The notes: generated from the letters alone by a model not told the origin. DNA of 64,000 nt from JBJHBP01 sp050485685 (GCA_050485685.1 JBJHBW010000008.1:1-64000); one strand, 5' to 3'. Shown: positions 22,722 to 31,852, counted from the first letter of the stretch. Numbers and translations are program-made.

Positions 22722-24239
22722 ATGACACAAACAACCTGTCAGTTCGTACTGGATGACCTGCGCCTGAAACGCAGCGCCAACGAACCGTTACAAGAGCAGA
22801 TACTGGTATTCCTGCGGCGCAGCATACGCGCCGGCCGCCTGGCGCCGGGCAGCCGCATGCCTTCGTCCCGAGAGCTGGCGGCGACCCACGGCATTTCGCG
22901 AACCACGGTTGTCGAGGTCTATTCCCGTCTCGAAGCCGAAGGCTACATTGTCACCAGACCACGTGCCGGCTGCTTTGTCACGACCAGCCTGCCGCAGCAG
23001 TCAGGTGCCTGCGGACTGAACGACACTGCTGACGACCAGGTTCCGCGCCTGCGCAGACCCGCACACGACGGCACCGGCGCCGCCTGGACCAGCCGGCGTC
23101 CTGCGGACAGCAGTCCTGGCACCCTCGACCACGAATGCCGGCGACAGCCGCTGGCGCCTGGTATTCCGGCCGTTGACCGCTTTCCGTGGCGGAAGTGGAC
23201 CCGGCTTTCCGCTCAGGTATTCCGTCGCCACACCGTGCAGGCATTCTCATGGGCCGACCCGCGCGGAGAACGGCCGCTACGCGAAGCCGTTGCCGAGTAT
23301 CTGTCCGCATTCCGCGGCCTGCCGTGCCATCCCGATCAGGTGGTGATCGCCAACGGCTCGCAGGCCCTGGTCGAGCTGCTGATGCGAACCATCAGCCAGC
23401 CCGGCGACCGGATCTGGTTCGAGGAGCCGGGCGATCCAGCCTCGCGGTCGGTATTGCAGGGCCTTGGCCTGGTGCCTGTGGGCGTACCCGTCGACGACAA
23501 GGGGCTGGATGTCGAACAGGGCTTGAGGATGGCGCCGGATGCGAACCTCGCGCTGGTCGCAACATCCCATCACTATCCGCTCACGGTTACGATGAGCATG
23601 CAGCGGCGGCGGGCACTGCTGGATTTCAGCGCTGCCAGCGGTGCCTGGATTATAGAAAACGAGATCGACGGTGATTTCAGGTTCGGCACTCGCGTCCATG
23701 AACCGCTGTACACACTGGATCAGTCAGGCCGGGTGATCTTCCTTGGCAGTTTCAACAAATCCATTGCCCCCGGCCTGCGCCTGGGCTATGCGGTCGTACC
23801 CGAATCCCTGGCCCCGCGTCTGAAACTGATATCGTCCAACGTCAGCGTGCAGCAGCAGCTGCTGTTGGCGAAGTTCTGGACCAGCGGGCATCTCGCCACC
23901 CATCTGCGTGAACTGCGCACCGTGCATGCCCGGCGTCGCACGGCGCTGCTGAAGGCAATACGCACATACGCGGACGGGCTGCTGATGCTGAACAAGCCAG
24001 CCGAGTATGGCCTGCGCATCGCCACACGGCTGCGTTCCGGCATTGACGATGTCAACGCCGTACGCGCAGCCCACAGTGCGCATGTTCGCATCGGCAGACC
24101 GATCTCAACCTGTTATGCGGGCGTCGATCGCCAGGACGGCCTGACCATCGGTTTCGCATCCACGCCGACAGAAGAGATCGCACCGGCCGTACAAAAGCTT
24201 GCCCACGTGATCGGGCACCTGGCCGCGTCGGCTGCCTGA
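22722..24239 (+). CDS. MocR/PdxR-type transcriptional regulator (GntR-aminotransferase fusion)
   Basis: This 505-residue protein has an N-terminal GntR winged helix (about 10-85; MPSSRELAATHGISRTTVVEVYSRLEAEGYI) joined through a linker rich in Ala/Arg/Asp to a fold-type I aminotransferase domain (about 140-500). The PLP Schiff-base lysine is Lys346 in SFNKSIAPGLRLGY. Where MocR proteins usually have EDDYD, supplying the Asp that contacts the PLP ring nitrogen, this one has ENEID with Asn313. MocR proteins regulate vitamin B6, GABA, taurine and related genes. No such gene is adjacent, so the target is unknown. A perfect hairpin lies directly before its start. Confidence 0.92.
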   Translation: MTQTTCQFVLDDLRLKRSANEPLQEQILVFLRRSIRAGRLAPGSRMPSSRELAATHGISRTTVVEVYSRLEAEGYIVTRPRAGCFVTTSLPQQSGACGLNDTADDQVPRLRRPAHDGTGAAWTSRRPADSSPGTLDHECRRQPLAPGIPAVDRFPWRKWTRLSAQVFRRHTVQAFSWADPRGERPLREAVAEYLSAFRGLPCHPDQVVIANGSQALVELLMRTISQPGDRIWFEEPGDPASRSVLQGLGLVPVGVPVDDKGLDVEQGLRMAPDANLALVATSHHYPLTVTMSMQRRRALLDFSAASGAWIIENEIDGDFRFGTRVHEPLYTLDQSGRVIFLGSFNKSIAPGLRLGYAVVPESLAPRLKLISSNVSVQQQLLLAKFWTSGHLATHLRELRTVHARRRTALLKAIRTYADGLLMLNKPAEYGLRIATRLRSGIDDVNAVRAAHSAHVRIGRPISTCYAGVDRQDGLTIGFASTPTEEIAPAVQKLAHVIGHLAASAA

Positions 24240-24276
24240 AGGCAGCGCGGCGGAAGAATCGAACAGCCTGCCGGAC

Positions 24277-24909
24277 TCACGGCACTGCGATGCCCGCCTC
24301 CTGCGCCACCGCATAGATGCACGGGACAGTTCTCGACTCAATGGTCGCGGTGGTCAGCATGGCCTCCGCCTCGGGCACATCGGCATCCGAAATCACCGCG
24401 TCCAGCGCCAGCAGCAGCACATCGAATCGCAACGACTGTTCCTCGGCTTCGGTGCGCAACGCATCGACGACGCACGCTGCAATGCGGTCCATGGCCTGAC
24501 GAACAATGACAATGCTGTCAGCCTCGGCCAGTCCCTGCTCGACCAGGCTGGCAACGAACTGTCGGCCACTGCGTGCATACAGCGTCCGGGCAAGACGGTG
24601 CGTCAGCGACTCTGCGGTTTCCTCAAGGCTCTGCGTGCCGGCGCGCGACGGGTCGTCAGCATCGGACGAATCGGTCGAACCGCGCACGGCGTCCGGGCGC
24701 ACAGGGTCGGACGGAAGCGCGGAACGCGCACCTTCGGTCTGCGCAGAGCCGCCGGCTGAAGGGCGCGGCGTGGTGGGCGCCTGCCTGACGCCCCGCTCTG
24801 CAACCGGCGCCTGCGGCAGATACGTCTCCGGCAACGGGCGTGTCAGCCAGGCCAGTGTGGCACCGACAACCGCAAAAACCCCGTAAAGTGCCAACCTCGA
24901 GCGATTCAT
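24277..24909 (-). CDS. membrane-anchored protein of unknown function, coupled to MFS transporter
   Basis: This 210-residue protein has one N-terminal hydrophobic segment (about 6-24), a Pro/Ala/Ser-rich disordered linker (about 28-95) and a helical C-terminal domain (about 95-210; AESLTHRLARTLYARSGRQFVASLVEQGLAEADSIVIVRQAMDRIAACVVDAL). It is predicted to sit in the inner membrane with the domain in the periplasm. Its ATG overlaps the stop of the upstream MFS gene (ATGA at 24906-24909), so the two are translationally coupled and probably work together. I do not recognise the family. Confidence 0.65.
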   Translation of the reverse strand: MNRSRLALYGVFAVVGATLAWLTRPLPETYLPQAPVAERGVRQAPTTPRPSAGGSAQTEGARSALPSDPVRPDAVRGSTDSSDADDPSRAGTQSLEETAESLTHRLARTLYARSGRQFVASLVEQGLAEADSIVIVRQAMDRIAACVVDALRTEAEEQSLRFDVLLLALDAVISDADVPEAEAMLTTATIESRTVPCIYAVAQEAGIAVP

Positions 24910-26255
24910 CTGCGTTCCCGCGCTGCGTGCTCGAAGATCCTATCACGTGAAAACATGCGCGGCGCCAGCAGCGCCACGACCAGAAACAGCAGGGCGAAAG
25001 CGACGAACGCCGGCGCATAGCTGCCTGTCCGGTCCCATATCAGTCCGGTCAGCGGTGTAAATGTGACCGTCATGGGGAAAATACTGAGCCGCAGTGCGCC
25101 ATAGGCACGGCCGTACAGAGCCGGATCGAAGATTCGCGACAGCAGAGCGGCCTGCAGTGGCACCACGGCGCCGAAAGCGAATCCCAGAAGCACCCCTGCG
25201 AGCAGCAGTGGCAGCAGCGTTGTCGCCACGGAGAACACGAGCATGGTCACGACACCGGCCACGACCGTCATCATCGAGGCACGCAGGGCACCCAGACGGT
25301 CGATCAGCCAGCCGAAAACCGGTTTGCTGACAAACAGGCACAGCCCCGTCACCGACAGAATCATGGCGGCCTGATAATCGCCCAGCGCCAGCCCGGTGTA
25401 GTGCAGGAACAGGTGCACGTTGAGGCTGATCAGCACGCCGGCCAGCGAGCCGAACAGCAGAACCGCACCCCAGAAAGCGCGTGAGCGCGCAAACAGCGCA
25501 AAGGCCGCCCATGCGTTGGGTCCGTAATCGTGGCTGTTGCTGGTGACGGCCTCGATCGCGGGCTGTGCCGGCAAGATCTGACGGTCGTCGACGACCCCGA
25601 AGGTTTCACTGCGCCGCGCCAGCGACGACCCGGGCGCCGTCAAGCCATCTGGCTGCAGCCCGAAATCCTGCGGCCGCTGACGCACGATAAGAAACAGCAT
25701 GGGCGCAATCACCAGCAACAGCACCCAGCCGAAAATCAGATAGGCGTTCTGCCAGCCCATGCCGTCCAGCATCCACACAGCGACCGGCGGTATCACAACA
25801 CCTGCAGTGGAATAGCCCATCACCGAGACGGACAACACCATGCCGCGGTAACGGTCGAACCAGTTCACCAGCAGGCGGGAGTTCGCGCTGGAGCCCAGGC
25901 TCGCCGAACCCAGCCCCATGAACAGGGTCATCAGGATCGCGAACTGCCATACGGTATCCACGCGTGACATGACCAGAAATCCGATGCCAAGCCAGATGGC
26001 GCCGCAGGTCATGACATCGCGCACACGAAAGCGGTCCAGCACGTAGCCGAAGAAGGGCGCGACCAGTGCGCCGGCGATCTGTACCAGACTGAAGGCCAGC
26101 GAGATCTCGGTGCGCGACACATCGAAATCCTCGATCTGACCGCGCACGAAAACGCCGCGGGAGTGCGTATAAACCCCGCTGTAGACGAAGCCGAGAAAGA
26201 ACGCCATCGCGACCAGGTAGTAGCCGTAGAAGATGCGTCCGCCCGAGCTTCTCAC
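24906..26255 (-). CDS. MFS transporter, monocarboxylate/OFA-like
   Basis: This 449-residue protein has twelve predicted membrane segments in two halves, with a cytoplasmic loop of about 45 residues between segments 6 and 7. The opening FYGYYLVAMAFFLGFVYSGVYTHSRGVFVRGQIEDFDVSRTEISLAFSLVQIAGALVAPFFGYVLDRF resembles MFS carriers of the monocarboxylate and oxalate/formate group, with the usual DRFRVRD loop between segments 2 and 3. The substrate is probably an organic anion, but this is inference. It starts with GTG after GGAGAA and is followed, with overlapping codons, by the anchored protein. Confidence 0.85.
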   Translation of the reverse strand: MRSSGGRIFYGYYLVAMAFFLGFVYSGVYTHSRGVFVRGQIEDFDVSRTEISLAFSLVQIAGALVAPFFGYVLDRFRVRDVMTCGAIWLGIGFLVMSRVDTVWQFAILMTLFMGLGSASLGSSANSRLLVNWFDRYRGMVLSVSVMGYSTAGVVIPPVAVWMLDGMGWQNAYLIFGWVLLLVIAPMLFLIVRQRPQDFGLQPDGLTAPGSSLARRSETFGVVDDRQILPAQPAIEAVTSNSHDYGPNAWAAFALFARSRAFWGAVLLFGSLAGVLISLNVHLFLHYTGLALGDYQAAMILSVTGLCLFVSKPVFGWLIDRLGALRASMMTVVAGVVTMLVFSVATTLLPLLLAGVLLGFAFGAVVPLQAALLSRIFDPALYGRAYGALRLSIFPMTVTFTPLTGLIWDRTGSYAPAFVAFALLFLVVALLAPRMFSRDRIFEHAARERR

Positions 26256-26419
26256 GAGCTTCTCCGATGCCGCATGGTCGGCAGCCCCCTGGTTCCGGCC
26301 TGTTGCGCTCCGCCTTGTGAATCCGGGCCGTAGTTGCGTCGCCCGACTGGCATTCTTTTCTTGTGGGCCGCGACTCTACGCCGAACAGGGCCGATTGCCT
26401 ATCCGTCGCCAGTCGCCAA

Positions 26420-26459
26420 CGCCGGTTGCCGCAACGCGCAGCGACAGCGGCAACCGGCG
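26420..26459. promoter_or_regulatory. 13-bp perfect inverted repeat between divergent genes
   Basis: CGCCGGTTGCCGC (26420-26432) and GCGGCAACCGGCG (26447-26459) flank a 14-base loop in the 290-base space between the MFS gene and the membrane-protein pair. No T-run follows on either strand, so it is not a simple terminator. It may be a shared operator or a leader hairpin. Nothing else is recognised in this gap. Confidence 0.5.
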
Positions 26460-26545
26460 ACACCGCAGAACGCCTTCACAGTCAACGGCGACCGGGTCTG
26501 CTAACGTCACGGACAATCCGCATCAGGCAGCTGTATCGTCCGAAC

Positions 26546-27475
26546 ATGGCCGCACCTTCCATCGAGCCGTCGTCCGAGATTCCCCTTCACCGCAAGGCAC
26601 CCGCCGAGCGGAAGGCGCCCGGCCGGCTACACCTGCTGGCAGACGTATCCCTCGCGCTGGTGGTCGTTGCATCGCTGTGGGCCCTGCATATCTTCGGTCG
26701 CACACTGTCGAGCGCCGTTCTGTTCGCAATCTGGATCCTGCTGACGGCGATCCTGACCGCCGGCCTGTTCGTGCGGGCCCGCACTCGCAGACGCGCATTC
26801 CTGTATGCCTGGCTGAGTCACTCCAGCACGCTCGCGAAGCGCTGGCGCGGCGGTGTGCTCATGGCCGTACGCACGGCCGCCCTGTCGGCGACCCTGGCGG
26901 CCGTGCTGGTGATCGCATTGCTGCGTGTGCAGGACACGGGCGTGTGGATCACGCTGATCGCGGCGGCGCTGCTGCTGGCGCCATTGCAGCACTATCTGCA
27001 GGGCAAACTGGCGGCGCAGGTCAACCCCGCCTGGCTTGCCGAGCTGGCCAGACGCGTGACCATCGCGGTTCTGGGCATCGTCATGATGATTGCGCTGGTA
27101 CTGGTGGCCCTGCACCGCCCCCAGCCGGAACTGGCGGGTGTGAGTCTGGATACGGCCGTCTGGCACTTCGTTGAGCGCGAGAACGCGCGCAGCGAGACAG
27201 CGGCGCTGCTGCTCGAAATCGCCGCGGCCAAGGACGGACTGAAGCTCTGGCTGGGCCAGCAGTTGCTGCCGGAACCGGGTGTTTCGTTCGTTCAGGCGGC
27301 CGCCTGGGCCGTGATACTTGCAGAAGAATTGCTGTTTGTGTGGTCTTACCTTCTGCTGATCAGCGCTACACTGATCGTCAGGCGCCTGATATTCGATCGC
27401 GGCCGGCGCACAACGCCCGGCAATGTCTCTGATGCAGCCCATGAACAGACACCCCAGCACAATCACCGCGAATAA
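26546..27475 (+). CDS. multi-pass membrane protein of unknown function
   Basis: ATG 26546 (MAAPSIEPSSEIP) begins a 309-residue protein. Five hydrophobic segments are visible, at about residues 30-50, 54-75, 110-131, 135-150 and 168-190, with a sixth near the C-terminus (about 250-285). Between the fifth and sixth lies a helical periplasmic or cytosolic loop (GVSLDTAVWHFVERENARSETAALLLEIAAAKDGLKLWLGQ). The tail is hydrophilic. I recognise no family. Its last 53 bases overlap the start of the next gene, so the two are likely one functional unit. Confidence 0.65.
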   Translation: MAAPSIEPSSEIPLHRKAPAERKAPGRLHLLADVSLALVVVASLWALHIFGRTLSSAVLFAIWILLTAILTAGLFVRARTRRRAFLYAWLSHSSTLAKRWRGGVLMAVRTAALSATLAAVLVIALLRVQDTGVWITLIAAALLLAPLQHYLQGKLAAQVNPAWLAELARRVTIAVLGIVMMIALVLVALHRPQPELAGVSLDTAVWHFVERENARSETAALLLEIAAAKDGLKLWLGQQLLPEPGVSFVQAAAWAVILAEELLFVWSYLLLISATLIVRRLIFDRGRRTTPGNVSDAAHEQTPQHNHRE

Positions 27476-28556
27476 CGCCGGCACGCTGGCGTGGGCCGGC
27501 CTTGTCGCCGTAACCGCCGCCTGTCTGCTGTGGCTGGTCACGACGCAGGAACAGCAGACCTGGACGCGGTCAACGGTACCGTTGACGGTGGCCGGCGAGC
27601 ATTACCGGGTGGACGACAGCACCCTCGTCTGGCTGCGGGACTTCTCGACCGGGCACTTCACCGCGGCCCGCGACATGACCCGTGACGAGATGGCCAGCGA
27701 AATCGACCGGCACCTGGACGTGATCTTCACGGCTGCGGGCAGCCGCATACCGGTGTTCGCGGACTGGTATTTTTCACTGGGTGGCGAATACAGCCGTCTG
27801 ACCATGGCGGCCCTGGCATTCGCAAATCTCGCCGAACCCGGCTACGTCGCGGCAAAAGCTGCCGAGACACTGCTGCCCGAGGCGCTCTGGGAACAGGATC
27901 TGGCCACCATGCAGCAGCGCATGTCGGACACCCTGGCGTCCAGTCAGCAGCAGCTCAGGATCAGTTGGCTGAATACGGTGACAGAGCGTCTGGCGCCCTA
28001 TCGCGTGCCGCCACCGATCAGCTCGAACACCGCCACCGCCGATGCCGAACCGCTGGCACTGGATCAGCTGCTGGCTGCACTGATGGAGCGTGAGCAGGAT
28101 GCCCTGCAGTTGCGCATCGGTATCAGCACGCTGGCCGCCGGCGGCGCAGCCGCGGGTCCGGCCCTCTGGCGGGCAGCCGGCGCACGCAATCCCGCAGCGG
28201 CCGGCAGGGCCGCGGCACGTTCCGCCGGTCGCGGGGCGGCCAGAGCGGGTTCCGCCGCGACCACCGGCACCACACTGTGTGCGCCGGCCGGCATGGCGGC
28301 TGTGGGCTGCGGCGTGATTGCCGGCGCCACGGCCTGGCTGGTCACCGACTGGCTGCTGCTGCGGCTGGATGAACACCGCAATCGCGACGAACTGGAACAG
28401 GCGCTGCACGAAGGCCTGGACCTGATGCGCGAGGCGCTGCGCGCCGAAATGCTGGCCGGATATGACCGCATGCTGGACGCCTACTTCAACCGCGTCGATG
28501 AAGACATACGCACGGGTTTCGTACCTGCCCGCGCCGGCAGTCGTGCGCTGCGCTGA
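27423..28556 (+). CDS. membrane protein with Gly/Ala-rich core, unknown function
   Basis: This 377-residue protein overlaps the preceding gene by 53 bases; ATG 27423, 27432 and 27441 are all possible starts. After an N-terminal membrane anchor (about residues 20-40) comes a largely helical extracytoplasmic domain (about 45-230). A stretch very rich in Ala, Gly and Arg (about 233-285) is followed by a hydrophobic glycine-containing segment (AGMAAVGCGVIAGATAWLVTDWLLL, about 288-315) and a charged helical C-terminus (LDEHRNRDELEQALHEGLDLMREALRAEM). The glycine-zipper-like hairpin suggests membrane insertion or oligomerisation. I recognise no family, and the operon has no other members. Confidence 0.6.
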   Translation: MSLMQPMNRHPSTITANNAGTLAWAGLVAVTAACLLWLVTTQEQQTWTRSTVPLTVAGEHYRVDDSTLVWLRDFSTGHFTAARDMTRDEMASEIDRHLDVIFTAAGSRIPVFADWYFSLGGEYSRLTMAALAFANLAEPGYVAAKAAETLLPEALWEQDLATMQQRMSDTLASSQQQLRISWLNTVTERLAPYRVPPPISSNTATADAEPLALDQLLAALMEREQDALQLRIGISTLAAGGAAAGPALWRAAGARNPAAAGRAAARSAGRGAARAGSAATTGTTLCAPAGMAAVGCGVIAGATAWLVTDWLLLRLDEHRNRDELEQALHEGLDLMREALRAEMLAGYDRMLDAYFNRVDEDIRTGFVPARAGSRALR

Positions 28557-28641
28557 GTGAAGCCGCGCACCGCGAATCGCCAATCGGCCGCGCAAACGTG
28601 ATAATGGGCCCGGACACGACAGCGAAGCCGGGGGGCCGTCC

Positions 28642-29409
28642 GTGGCACAGACAACCATTCAACGAACAACCCATCATCGCAGATGCATCAGGATCATCCT
28701 GATGGCAATCCTCGCAACCGCGGTGGTCGCCTGCGATCGCCAGACGTCCGAGACAGGCGCAGCGTCTTCTGATGCAGCCGACGCTGCGCGCCTCGCGCAA
28801 CTGCGTAGCACCGTCGAAGCACTGGAGCGACGGCGAACACGCCTGGAGGATGAGCGGCAGATCAAACGCCTGCAGCATACCTTCGGCTATTACATCGATC
28901 GCGGCCTCTGGGATGAAGCCGCGGATCTGTTCGCCGATCACGGTGTCATCGAGTTCGGCCTGGACGGTGAATACGCGGGACGCGATCGGGTGCGCGATTA
29001 CCTGCGCGCTTTCGGCGGTGACCGCGACGGTCTCGCACAAGGCCAGCTCAACGAGCACATCCAGTTCATGCCGGTGGTGACGGTGGCCGACGACGGCCGG
29101 CGCGCACAGGGTCGCTGGCGCGCGATCATCATGGGCGGTGAATTCGGCGGCGATGCCTGGTGGGGCGAAGGTCCGCAGGAGAACATCTACGTGAAAGAGA
29201 ACGGGGTCTGGAAGCTGGAGCGCCTGCACTGGTTCCAGACCATCGCCGTGCCCTATGAACTGGGCTGGATGGAGGCCGAAGACATGAACGGCGGCATCTG
29301 GGTTTCCGACCGGCTGGCACCGGACAGGCCACCCTCCATGCCCTACGACACCTGGCCGGGCACCTTCCTGCCGCCATTTCATTTTCCGAATCCGGTCACG
29401 GGGGAATGA
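28642..29409 (+). CDS. SnoaL-like (NTF2-fold) lipoprotein
   Basis: This 255-residue protein starts at GTG and has a lipoprotein signal with Cys31 in VVAC. A short coiled coil (AQLRSTVEALERRRTRLEDERQIKRLQ) leads into a SnoaL_4-type NTF2-fold domain (about 70-205; FGYYIDRGLWDEAADLFADHGVIEFGLDGEYAGRDRVRDYL, ENIYVKENGVWKLERLHWFQT). A Pro-rich tail carries SMPYDTWPGTFLPPFHFPNPVTGE. NTF2-fold proteins include isomerases, dehydratases and ligand-binding proteins; no catalytic set is certain. The stop overlaps the start of the next gene (ATGA), whose two domains are homologous to this one. Confidence 0.8.
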   Translation: MAQTTIQRTTHHRRCIRIILMAILATAVVACDRQTSETGAASSDAADAARLAQLRSTVEALERRRTRLEDERQIKRLQHTFGYYIDRGLWDEAADLFADHGVIEFGLDGEYAGRDRVRDYLRAFGGDRDGLAQGQLNEHIQFMPVVTVADDGRRAQGRWRAIIMGGEFGGDAWWGEGPQENIYVKENGVWKLERLHWFQTIAVPYELGWMEAEDMNGGIWVSDRLAPDRPPSMPYDTWPGTFLPPFHFPNPVTGE

Positions 29410-30821
29410 ACATGCTGAAACAGACATGCACCCCGACGAAGGCCCTGCTGCTCGCAGCCGCGTTCACGATGGCGGCGAGCTGGCCGGGTTCGGGCGCACT
29501 GGCCCAGTCAGCAGCCGCGCAGACTGAGGAGTTCCGGCAGCTGGCCGCCCGTGCCGCAACCCTGGAACAGGAGATTCGGCTGCTCGAAGACCTGGCCGAC
29601 ATCGAGCGGCTGCAGCGCACCTGGGGCTTCTACATGGACAAGCACCTGTGGACCCAGGCCGCAGCCCTGTTCACCGAAGACGCGACGCTGGAAGTCAGCG
29701 GCCGCGGCGTGTACGAGGGCCGCGACAGCATCCTCGCTTTCCTGCGCGGTCATGGTGAGGAGTTCCCGCAGCCCGATCGCCTGTTCGACCAGATGCAGTT
29801 GCAGCCCGTCGTCCACGTGGCGCCGGACGGCCAGAGCGCGCAGGGCCGCTGGCGGCTGTTCGCCCAGGAGGCGGTGTGGCAGGAGTATTCGAACTGGGGC
29901 GTCGGGGTCTACGAGAACGACTACGTGCGTGAGGACGGCGTCTGGAAGATCAGCAACCTGCGGCTGTTCGTGACCATGTACACGCCGTACGAGGACGGCT
30001 GGGGCCGCAATGCACTCGCCGACCCCTGGCCCGACAACCGCGTGGAACCCGACCGGCCGCCGACGACAGACTTTCAGCCGTTTCCCGCCTTTTCGGTAGC
30101 GCCATTCCACTATCCCCATCCGGTCACCGGCGGGCCGCTGCACAATGCCACGCCGGCCGATTTCGCGCCGCCGGCGGCAGCCGGTGCCGACGAGCTCGAA
30201 CAAAGGCTGGCTTCACTCGACCACCGTCTGGGGCTGCTCGAGGATCTGGATGAGATCGAGCGTCTGCACGTGATCTATGGCTATTACCTGGCGCGCAACG
30301 AGTGGGACAACCTGGCCGCAACGTTCTCCAGCGACGGCGCGATTGAGATCGCGCAGCGCGGCGTCTATGTCGGGCCGGAAAGCGTGCGTCGCAACCTCAA
30401 CCTGTATGGCGAGCCCGGGATCCATCACGGACTGCTGCACAATCACATGCAGTTCCAGCCGGTGATTCACGTGGCCGAAGACGGCATGACGGCGCAGCAG
30501 CGTTCGCGTGCGTTCAGCATGATGGGCGAGTACGGCAATTACGCGATGTTCATGGGCGGCGTCTACGAGAACCGGCTGGTCAAGGAAGACGGCGTCTGGA
30601 AGTTTCGCTGGGACCAGGTGTTCAACACCTATTTCGTGCCGTATGCGCTTGGCTGGCGCGATGCGGTGCCGCGCCCGCCACCGGGCATTACCGAGTCGAA
30701 CCCGCCGGACCTGCCGCCATCGGTACCGTTCGAGATGTATCCGAGTCCGTTCCTGCCACCGTTCCACTACCCGAACCCGGTGACAGGCGAGGCGGTCGTC
30801 GCGCCGCCCTCGCCGCAGTAA
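29406..30821 (+). CDS. exported protein with two tandem SnoaL-like domains
   Basis: This 471-residue protein has a signal peptide (about 1-34, ending GALAQS) and two repeated units, each with a helical lead-in, an NTF2-like SnoaL_4 domain (about 60-200 and 280-420) and a Pro-rich tail. The tails read APFHYPHPVTGG and LPPFHYPNPVTGE, nearly identical to the tail of the preceding lipoprotein, so three related units occur in a row. It is translationally coupled to that gene by an ATGA overlap and converges on the FGE gene 8 bases away. The role may be turnover or binding of a hydrophobic or aromatic ligand in the periplasm; this is inference. Confidence 0.8.
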   Translation: MNMLKQTCTPTKALLLAAAFTMAASWPGSGALAQSAAAQTEEFRQLAARAATLEQEIRLLEDLADIERLQRTWGFYMDKHLWTQAAALFTEDATLEVSGRGVYEGRDSILAFLRGHGEEFPQPDRLFDQMQLQPVVHVAPDGQSAQGRWRLFAQEAVWQEYSNWGVGVYENDYVREDGVWKISNLRLFVTMYTPYEDGWGRNALADPWPDNRVEPDRPPTTDFQPFPAFSVAPFHYPHPVTGGPLHNATPADFAPPAAAGADELEQRLASLDHRLGLLEDLDEIERLHVIYGYYLARNEWDNLAATFSSDGAIEIAQRGVYVGPESVRRNLNLYGEPGIHHGLLHNHMQFQPVIHVAEDGMTAQQRSRAFSMMGEYGNYAMFMGGVYENRLVKEDGVWKFRWDQVFNTYFVPYALGWRDAVPRPPPGITESNPPDLPPSVPFEMYPSPFLPPFHYPNPVTGEAVVAPPSPQ

Positions 30822-30829
30822 CGGCCGGC

Positions 30830-31852
30830 TCAGGGGATGAGCACGGTACGAAAGCCGATGTGCGATGCACCAAGGCCTATGCTCTGTCCTATGCGCGCCT
30901 CCGGGCGGTAGCGGGCGCAGTAGTCCGGTGAACAAAGAAACGAACCGCCCTTGATCACGGCGACGGCCGGTTCATCCGGTTGCGTGGGATCGAAGCCGTT
31001 CGGGAAGTCGGCGCGATTGGCAAAGTCGTGCGTGGCGTAATAGGGGCTGGCCGTCCACTCCCAGACGTTGCCCAGCAGGTCGTAGGCACCGACGGAATTG
31101 GGCTCATAGCAACCCACCGGCGCAAGACCGGCAAAACCGTCGGCGGCGGTGTCGACGGTCGGGAAGGTGCCCTGCCAGGTGTTCGCCGCAGGGTTGCCGT
31201 GGGCATCGAGGTGGCTGCCACCCTGCGCTGCGAACTCGAACTGCAACTCGGTCGGCAGACGGCGACCCTTCCAGTCGGCATAGGCGACCGCATCTTCATA
31301 GGCCACGTGCACGACCGGAAAATGCGGCATCGCAGCGATTGAGGAACCCGGTCCCTGCGGTGCGCGCCAGCTGGCGCCTTCCACGAAACGCCACCAGTAC
31401 GGCGCCGACGTCATCGCCGGCCCGCCATCCCGCGACGTGAAGACGGCTGAACCCCGCACGACCGGTGCATCGGCCCGGTTCGCTGTCCTGACACCCCTTT
31501 CGGCCAGGGTCACGTAACCGGTGGCTGCGACGAACTCGGCGAACTCGGCATTGGTGACCTCGAACCGGTCCATCCAGAAGCCCGGCACCGTGCGCAAGGA
31601 TGCCGGCGCTTCTTCAGGATAGGAGGCGTTGGAGCCCATCGTGAACGTACCGCCCGGCACCCAGACCATTCCGGGAAGAGACGCAGCGCCGCCCTCGCGT
31701 GCAATCGCAGCGGCATGGTCGGGATTCAGGCAGGCGCGGGCCGAGAGATCAATACCCGGCGACTCACCGGACAGCAGCCAGCGTGCCGCGAACACCCCGC
31801 TGACCAGTGCCGCGGTCAGCACCATCGCGGACAGTGTTGCGCGACCGTTCAC
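30830..31852 (-). CDS. formylglycine-generating enzyme-like protein with N-terminal anchor
   Basis: This 340-residue protein has a hydrophobic N-terminus (about residues 8-28) and an FGE-sulfatase (SUMF1) domain: MVWVPGGTFTMGSN (62-75), WMDRFEVTNAEFAEFV, FPVVHVAYEDAVAYADWKGRRLPTE, GNVWEWTASPYY, and KGGSFLC-x4-C with Cys307 and Cys312, matching the catalytic pair of human FGE (Cys336/Cys341). FGE oxidises the active-site Cys of sulfatases to formylglycine. The sulfatase gene lies directly upstream (36 bases), its likely substrate. Start GTG is weak. Unusually for bacteria, the enzyme appears to be exported or membrane-anchored; a start further in would remove the anchor. Confidence 0.88.
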   Translation of the reverse strand: MNGRATLSAMVLTAALVSGVFAARWLLSGESPGIDLSARACLNPDHAAAIAREGGAASLPGMVWVPGGTFTMGSNASYPEEAPASLRTVPGFWMDRFEVTNAEFAEFVAATGYVTLAERGVRTANRADAPVVRGSAVFTSRDGGPAMTSAPYWWRFVEGASWRAPQGPGSSIAAMPHFPVVHVAYEDAVAYADWKGRRLPTELQFEFAAQGGSHLDAHGNPAANTWQGTFPTVDTAADGFAGLAPVGCYEPNSVGAYDLLGNVWEWTASPYYATHDFANRADFPNGFDPTQPDEPAVAVIKGGSFLCSPDYCARYRPEARIGQSIGLGASHIGFRTVLIP

